From contig JBCDIQ010000196.1 in assembly GCA_039024295.1 (NCBI GenBank), forward strand, positions 1-10,465: a stretch of 10,465 bases of DNA, given 5' to 3'. Each line of letters starts with the position of its first letter. Position 1 is the stretch's first letter. The DNA is from JBCDIQ01 sp039024295. Lineage in GTDB: Bacteria; Bacteroidota; Bacteroidia; J057. Below are positions 7,288 through 10,465 of the stretch, piece after piece. Made by a program: the position numbers and the translations under genes. Under the pieces are notes generated by a model, which was not told the DNA's origin, searched no databases, and saw nothing but the letters and a program-made list of their open reading frames with translations.

Positions 7288-7554
7288 ATGGCAGCATTTG
7301 ACCTCGAAATCGTAACCCCTGAAGCGAGTATCTACTCCGGGCAAGTAACCAGCCTCATGGTTCCCGGTACAGATGGCCTCTTTCAGGTATTGGTAAACCA
7401 CGCCCCGATCATTTCCACCATCGGCAAAGGACAACTCGTCCTCGGCCAGGAAAAAGGCGGAAACGTTTCTTTCGAAGTGGAAGGCGGCGTAGTAGAAGTA
7501 ATGAACAATAAAGCCATTGTCCTGGCAGAGCGGGTTGTCAACCCCCCTGCTTAG
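7288..7554 (+). CDS. atpC: F1Fo ATP synthase subunit epsilon, short form
   Basis: Epsilon belongs to the central stalk and couples rotor and catalytic head. The 88 residues cover only the N-terminal beta-sandwich: DLEIVTPEASIYSGQVTSLM, VPGTDGLFQVLVNHAPII, then VSFEVEGGVVEVMNNKAIVLAE. The C-terminal helical hairpin that inhibits ATP hydrolysis in enterobacterial epsilon (about 135 residues) is absent, which is common in Bacteroidota. The start is 21 nt after atpD, so the two genes form one unit. The last codons (VVNPPA, stop) follow a run of six C (7542-7547). Skipping one C would extend the frame to a TAG at 7601-7603 with a tail LLRQMLKDII, and that tail resembles the duplicated copy downstream. 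The present C-terminus may therefore be the product of a frameshift, or of a sequencing error. Confidence 0.93.
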   Translation: MAAFDLEIVTPEASIYSGQVTSLMVPGTDGLFQVLVNHAPIISTIGKGQLVLGQEKGGNVSFEVEGGVVEVMNNKAIVLAERVVNPPA

Positions 7555-7590
7555 GCAGATGCTTAAGGATATAATACGTATGTGTTATGG

Positions 7591-7616
7591 GGCCAGCCGT
7601 TAGGTTGGCCTTTTTT
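7591..7616 (+). terminator. Intrinsic terminator of atpDC
   Basis: GGCCAGCC (7591-7598), loop GTTA, GGTTGGCC (7603-7610) pair over eight bases with one G-T wobble, followed directly by six T (7611-7616). This is a textbook Rho-independent terminator 37 nt after the atpC stop, and it marks the end of the housekeeping unit. Confidence 0.92.
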
Positions 7617-7957
7617 GTTTTGGGGGTGGGAAGACTTGTAGTAATGTGAGGTTTGAAATAGGGTGCACGAAGTCTCATGTTTCTTGGATATGGGACTTTT
7701 TTGGGATTTTTGGGACAGGTTGGGGGCTGGATGAGATGAATAGACCACCATGAGCCATTGTCTTAGCAGAGCAGGTGAATGATTTTCCATTGCAGCAGGT
7801 GCTTAAGGAAATACTGAAGTGTGAGGAAAGCTAGCCAGTGGGGGCCGCGAACAGGACTGACATAAAAAAGTCGTTTTACAAAAAACCTAGGCTTTACGAT
7901 ATTGCCAAAGCTCCATATATAAGAAACCGACGAATCCCATTTCCTAAAAGCGAACCA
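7617..7957. other. Gene-poor border between atpC and mod
   Basis: Apart from the atpC tail fragment, I see no gene here. The left part is G- and T-rich with short homopolymers (around 7690-7730) and one weak inverted repeat, AGACTT (7632-7637) with AAGTCT (7670-7675). The right part, 7838-7957, is open in the mod frame from a GTG, but its translation (around KKSFYKKPRLYDIAK) does not resemble the usual Mod N-terminus, so I treat it as the upstream region of mod. No convincing TAnnTTTG promoter was found for mod. Confidence 0.5.
7754..7834 (+). pseudogene. Degenerate second copy of the atpC 3' end
   Basis: The stretch reads AIVLAEQVNDFPLQQVLKEI and continues to a TAG at 7832-7834; an in-frame TGA (7751-7753) lies directly before it, so it is only a tail fragment. 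Two blocks match atpC: 7754-7776 against 7513-7535 (20 of 23 bases, with the two Leu-codon changes silent) and 7795-7813 against 7555-7573 (17 of 19). In the fragment both blocks share one reading frame. In atpC itself the second block lies beyond the stop, in a different frame. The fragment therefore keeps what looks like the older, longer tail. It has no start of its own and is presumably not translated. It sits at the border between the ATP synthase unit and the restriction-modification region, and together with the terminator it accounts for most of the recognisable content of 7555-7957. Confidence 0.6.
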
Positions 7958-10051
7958 ATGGATACAGATAAACTGGACATGAAATCCCCTGACCTGGTAC
8001 AGGAAAATCTGGAAAAGATAGCTGCCCTCTTCCCCAACTGCGTTACGGAAGGTGCAGAAGGCAAAGCCATAGACTTTGACCTGCTCAAGCAAGAGCTGAG
8101 TCCTGCCGTGGTAGAAGGCAATAAAGAGCGGTACCGCTTGGAGTGGCCAGGGAAACGAGAAGCCATCGTAACTGCTAACCTACCCACTACCAAAACCCTG
8201 CGCCCTGTACGAGAAGACTCTGTAGATTTTGACAATACCGAGAACCTCTACATAGAAGGCGACAACCTGGAAGTACTCAAGCTCCTGCAAGAAAGCTACC
8301 TGGGTAAGATCAAGATGATCTACATAGATCCGCCCTACAACACAGGGAAAGACTTTGTGTACAAGGACAATTTTACAATGGATAAGGGTGAATGGTCAAT
8401 TGTTAATGGTAATAAAGACGAGTACAACCAACGCTTAGTAGCCAACCCTGAAACAGCAGGACGCTATCACTCGGATTGGCTAAGCATGATGTATCCAAGG
8501 TTGAAGTTGGCAAGGAATCTACTAACCAAAAGTGGTGTCATTTTTATTTCTATCGATGATAATGAATATCACAATCTAAAGAAGTTGTGTGATGATGTTT
8601 ATGGCGAGAGAAATTTTGTCGGAAATATCATTTGGAAAAATGTGACAGACAATAATCCAAGTAATATTGCTACAGAACATGAGTACATTTTGGTATGTGC
8701 AAAAGACAAACCCAACCTTGAAACATTCTGGAAATCCAGACTTTCTGATGTAAAAGAGTTACTCATCAAAAAAGGTGAAGAAATGATTTCATCTTTTGAC
8801 GATTCTGATGAAAGGCAGAGAAAATATACTCAATGGTTCCGAAATCATAAAAGCGAACTCTGGCCACTTGAGAATTATAAATTCATTGATGAACAAGGCG
8901 TCTACTCTGGCGAGCGTGGGGTGCACAACCCCGGGAAAGAAGGGTACAGGTATGATATCATTCACCCAGAAACTTTGAAGCCTTGTAAAGAACCTCTGAT
9001 GGGGTATCGATTTCCAAAAGAAACAATGTATCAGATGATTAAAGAAGGACGCATAATTTTTGGAAAAGATGAAGATAAATTAGTAGAAATAAAAGTATAT
9101 GCGAAAGAGTACAAGCAAAAGCTAAGCTCAGTTTTCAATCTTGATGGAAGAACTGGTGCAAATGAATTAAAGGCACTTTTTACTGAGAACAAAAAAGTTT
9201 TTACTAATCCCAAAACTATAAAGTTATTAAGCGAATTGTTTGCGTTCGTTACCAGGCAAGACGACATAATTTTAGATTTCTATTCTGGTTCTTCAAGTTC
9301 TGCACATGCACTCTTAGACTTGAACGCCAAAGATGGAGCTAAAAGAAGATTTATACTTGTTCAATTACCAGAAGAGATTGACGAGACAAAAGAAGCTTAT
9401 AAAGCCGGTTACAAGACCATCTGCGAAATAGGCAAAGAACGAATCCGCAGAGCAGCCCAGTCAATTGTTAATGGGCAATTGTCAGTGCTCAATGAGAAGA
9501 AAGAGGATGTACAAAAGGGGATTAATGGTCAATTGTTAATGGATAATGGTCAATGGAAGTTTCCTGAAGGGGTACTTGTTTACGAAGAAGCCAAGACATT
9601 GCTTGAAGAAGTTAACCATTTACAATTGAAAATCAACAATTTAGACACGGGTTTCCGTGTATACAGGCTTGACAGCAGCAATATGCAGGATGTCTATTAC
9701 CGACCTCAAGACTATGACCAAAACAACCTGGAACTCTTTGCAGACAATATAAAGTCAGACCGTACGGCAGATGATCTGCTGGCGCAGGTGATGTTGGATT
9801 GGGGCTTGCCGTTATCTCTCAAGATTGAACAGGTAGAAGTATCAGGCAAGAAAGTATTTAAAGTAGCGGAGAACTCACTCTATGCTTGTTTCGATAGGGG
9901 CATAGACGAAGACTTTGCCAAAGCCATTGCCCAAGATGAACCCCTACGCATCGTATTCAGAGACAGTGGCTTCAAAAATGATACGGCTAAAACCAATGTG
10001 AAACAGCTACTGAAGCAGTTGAGTCCTGAGACGGAGATGAAAGTGATTTAA
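7958..10051 (+). CDS. Type III restriction-modification DNA methyltransferase (Mod)
   Basis: The product (697 residues from the ATG at 7958) is a beta-class amino-methyltransferase of the type III Mod family, which methylates adenine within an asymmetric site and guides the Res subunit. The N-terminus (KSPDLVQENLEKIAALFPNC) is typical of the family. Catalytic motif IV DPPYNTG is at 124-130. SDWLSMMYPRLKLARNLL and GVIFISIDDNEYHNLKKLCD follow, then a variable target-recognition region to about 430, the SAM-binding motif I DFYSGSSSSAHALLDL from 440, and a conserved C-terminus (FKNDTAKTNVKQLLKQLSPE). The order IV before I defines the beta class. The recognition region is visibly AT-richer than the ends (25-27% GC in the 60-base blocks at 9061 and 9181, against 53% at 8161), as expected for exchanged specificity modules. 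A repeat-derived insertion of about 60 residues lies between GKERIRRAA and DTGFRVYRLDSSN. The open frame extends back to a GTG at 7838, but homology starts at the ATG used here; MKSPDL at 7979 is a second option. Confidence 0.93.
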   Translation: MDTDKLDMKSPDLVQENLEKIAALFPNCVTEGAEGKAIDFDLLKQELSPAVVEGNKERYRLEWPGKREAIVTANLPTTKTLRPVREDSVDFDNTENLYIEGDNLEVLKLLQESYLGKIKMIYIDPPYNTGKDFVYKDNFTMDKGEWSIVNGNKDEYNQRLVANPETAGRYHSDWLSMMYPRLKLARNLLTKSGVIFISIDDNEYHNLKKLCDDVYGERNFVGNIIWKNVTDNNPSNIATEHEYILVCAKDKPNLETFWKSRLSDVKELLIKKGEEMISSFDDSDERQRKYTQWFRNHKSELWPLENYKFIDEQGVYSGERGVHNPGKEGYRYDIIHPETLKPCKEPLMGYRFPKETMYQMIKEGRIIFGKDEDKLVEIKVYAKEYKQKLSSVFNLDGRTGANELKALFTENKKVFTNPKTIKLLSELFAFVTRQDDIILDFYSGSSSSAHALLDLNAKDGAKRRFILVQLPEEIDETKEAYKAGYKTICEIGKERIRRAAQSIVNGQLSVLNEKKEDVQKGINGQLLMDNGQWKFPEGVLVYEEAKTLLEEVNHLQLKINNLDTGFRVYRLDSSNMQDVYYRPQDYDQNNLELFADNIKSDRTADDLLAQVMLDWGLPLSLKIEQVEVSGKKVFKVAENSLYACFDRGIDEDFAKAIAQDEPLRIVFRDSGFKNDTAKTNVKQLLKQLSPETEMKVI
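8391..8409 (+). repeat. Dispersed repeat copy 1, inside mod
   Basis: AATGGTCAATTGTTAATGG, 19 nt, matches 19 consecutive bases of copy 3 (9524-9542). Here it is read as EWSIVNG, in the loop after the DPPY motif. Confidence 0.75.
9460..9494 (+). repeat. Dispersed repeat copy 2, inside mod
   Basis: GTCAATTGTTAATGG (9460-9474) runs directly into a diverged second unit GGCAATTGTCAGTGCTCAATG (to about 9494). It is read as SIVNGQLSVLN, with the first unit in the same frame as copy 1. Confidence 0.7.
9521..9556 (+). repeat. Dispersed repeat copy 3, inside mod, with a partial second unit
   Basis: The 22 nt at 9521-9542 (core GGTCAATTGTTAATGG) are followed by ATAATGGTCAATGG (9543-9556). The reading frame differs from copies 1 and 2: the same DNA gives GINGQLLMDNGQW. 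It matches copy 4 at 21 of 22 positions. Confidence 0.75.
9612..9628 (-). repeat. Inverted repeat copy 5, inside mod
   Basis: TTAACCATTTACAATTG is the exact reverse complement of 10060-10076 within copy 4 (17 of 17). In mod it is read as VNHLQL, just before LKINNLDTG. Confidence 0.7.
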
Positions 10052-10076
10052 TTAATGGTCAATTGTAAATGGTTAA
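10051..10076 (+). repeat. Dispersed repeat copy 4, at the mod / four-helix-bundle junction
   Basis: The copy begins in the last base of the mod stop codon and supplies the whole spacer before the next gene. Its first 22 nt differ from copy 3 at one base (GTAAATGG for GTTAATGG). An ATG inside it (10055) is a possible but less likely start for the downstream gene. Confidence 0.75.
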
Positions 10077-10078
10077 TT

Positions 10079-10408
10079 ATGGGAAGAGTTAACGTAATTA
10101 AGGAGAAGAGTTTTGCTTTTGCCGTTCGAGTGGTGAATGCTTATAAGTTTCTTTCTGCTAAAAAGAAGGAGTTTGTGATGAGCAAACAGCTGTTGCGCTC
10201 GGGTACTGCTATTGGGGCTTTGTACCGTGAAGCGGAGCAGGCAGAAAGCAAAGCTGACTTTATTCATAAAATGGCAATTGCTCAGAAGGAGTGTAACGAG
10301 ACCATGTATTGGTTGGAGCTTTTATCAGCTACGGACCATTTAGAGAAAGGAGCATTTGAAAGTTTGTTTGGCTTTTACTGTTCCTGTGCCTGTTCCTGCT
10401 CCACATAA
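10079..10408 (+). CDS. Four-helix-bundle protein (S23 / 23S rRNA intervening-sequence type), C-terminus apparently altered
   Basis: The protein begins MGRVNVIKEKSFAFAVRVVN and continues with LSKQLLRSG-like and IGALYREAEQAESKADFIHK segments, then KECNETMYWLELL, the pattern of the four-helix-bundle family first described from rRNA intervening sequences (TIGR02436). Such proteins often sit in restriction-modification and other defence loci of Bacteroidota; their function is unsettled. I prefer the ATG at 10079 because the eight codons from 10055 (MVNCKWLI) come from the repeat. Family members normally end with a further amphipathic helix of about 20 residues after the FESL position. Here the frame passes into FGFYCSCACSCST and stops, so helix four looks truncated or replaced. 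The last 34 nt overlap a convergent frame that reads more like coding sequence. Confidence 0.8.
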   Translation: MGRVNVIKEKSFAFAVRVVNAYKFLSAKKKEFVMSKQLLRSGTAIGALYREAEQAESKADFIHKMAIAQKECNETMYWLELLSATDHLEKGAFESLFGFYCSCACSCST

Positions 10409-10465
10409 AACCGCGTCACCGCCTGCATCAGACCACTGTCAATCATTGCCTGCTGATTCAGATTC
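10375..10465 (-). CDS. 3' end of a convergent gene of unknown function
   Basis: On the minus strand an open frame enters from the right edge and ends in TAA (plus-strand 10375-10377). It gives 29 residues, beginning NLNQQAMIDSGLMQAVTRFY and ending in a Gln/Glu-rich tail EQEQAQEQ. The plus strand over the same bases gives an unlikely Cys/Ser-rich peptide, which favours coding on the minus strand. No family can be named from so little. If real, it is a separate convergent unit and its insertion or rearrangement may have removed the end of the four-helix-bundle gene. Confidence 0.4.
   Translation of the reverse strand, partial: NLNQQAMIDSGLMQAVTRFYVEQEQAQEQ

Noticed and set aside
7563..7790. 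A 75-codon minus-strand frame in the atpC-mod border
   Set aside because: It covers the terminator and the atpC tail copy, and its composition is unlike a protein (many Ser, His, Lys and Pro with no pattern).
7838..7957. Possible N-terminal extension of Mod from a GTG
   Set aside because: The family-like N-terminus begins at the ATG at 7958; the upstream translation shows no resemblance to Mod proteins.
8391..10076. CRISPR array
   Set aside because: The repeats are unevenly spaced, lie inside a coding gene and occur in both orientations, and there are no unique spacers of constant length.

Overview
The window looks like a chromosomal segment from a member of the Bacteroidota, perhaps near Lewinella/Saprospira or Cytophaga. 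The reasons are a DUF6150-type secreted protein, an atpD-atpC pair standing apart from the other ATP synthase genes, a very short epsilon subunit, few Shine-Dalgarno sequences, and a TAnnTTTG-type element upstream of atpD. The genus is inference; no rRNA or tRNA gene is present to settle it.

Layout. Positions 1-2665 (+ strand) hold the 3' part of nadA (quinolinate synthase), a DUF6150-like secreted protein that overlaps nadA by ATGA, a zinc-ribbon protein with a C-terminal membrane anchor, and a DUF1801 protein. They are closely spaced and probably form an operon. Positions 2654-3988 (- strand) hold two small three-helix membrane proteins, which look like tandem paralogues coupled by an ATGA overlap, followed by a PlsC-type acyltransferase. 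Position 4125 starts ffh (SRP GTPase), with a possible terminator at its end. The 277-nt gap between ffh and atpD holds nested inverted repeats that could fold as an RNA, and two candidate promoters. atpD-atpC follow and end in a strong intrinsic terminator at 7591-7616.

Beyond that terminator the window changes from housekeeping to accessory DNA. A degenerate second copy of the atpC 3' end lies at 7754-7834, then a type III restriction-modification Mod methyltransferase (7958-10051), a four-helix-bundle (S23-type) protein whose C-terminus looks cut off, and the 3' end of a convergent unknown gene. No Res subunit is visible before the window ends. A short DNA repeat (core GGTCAATTGTTAATGG) occurs several times inside mod and across the mod/four-helix-bundle junction. 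It is read in two different frames within mod, so it behaves like a DNA repeat that invaded the coding sequence.

The best candidates for something undescribed are this repeat family inside mod, the atpC tail duplication with an apparent frameshift at a C6 run in the resident atpC, and the structured intergenic element upstream of atpDC. The rest is ordinary core metabolism and membrane biology.
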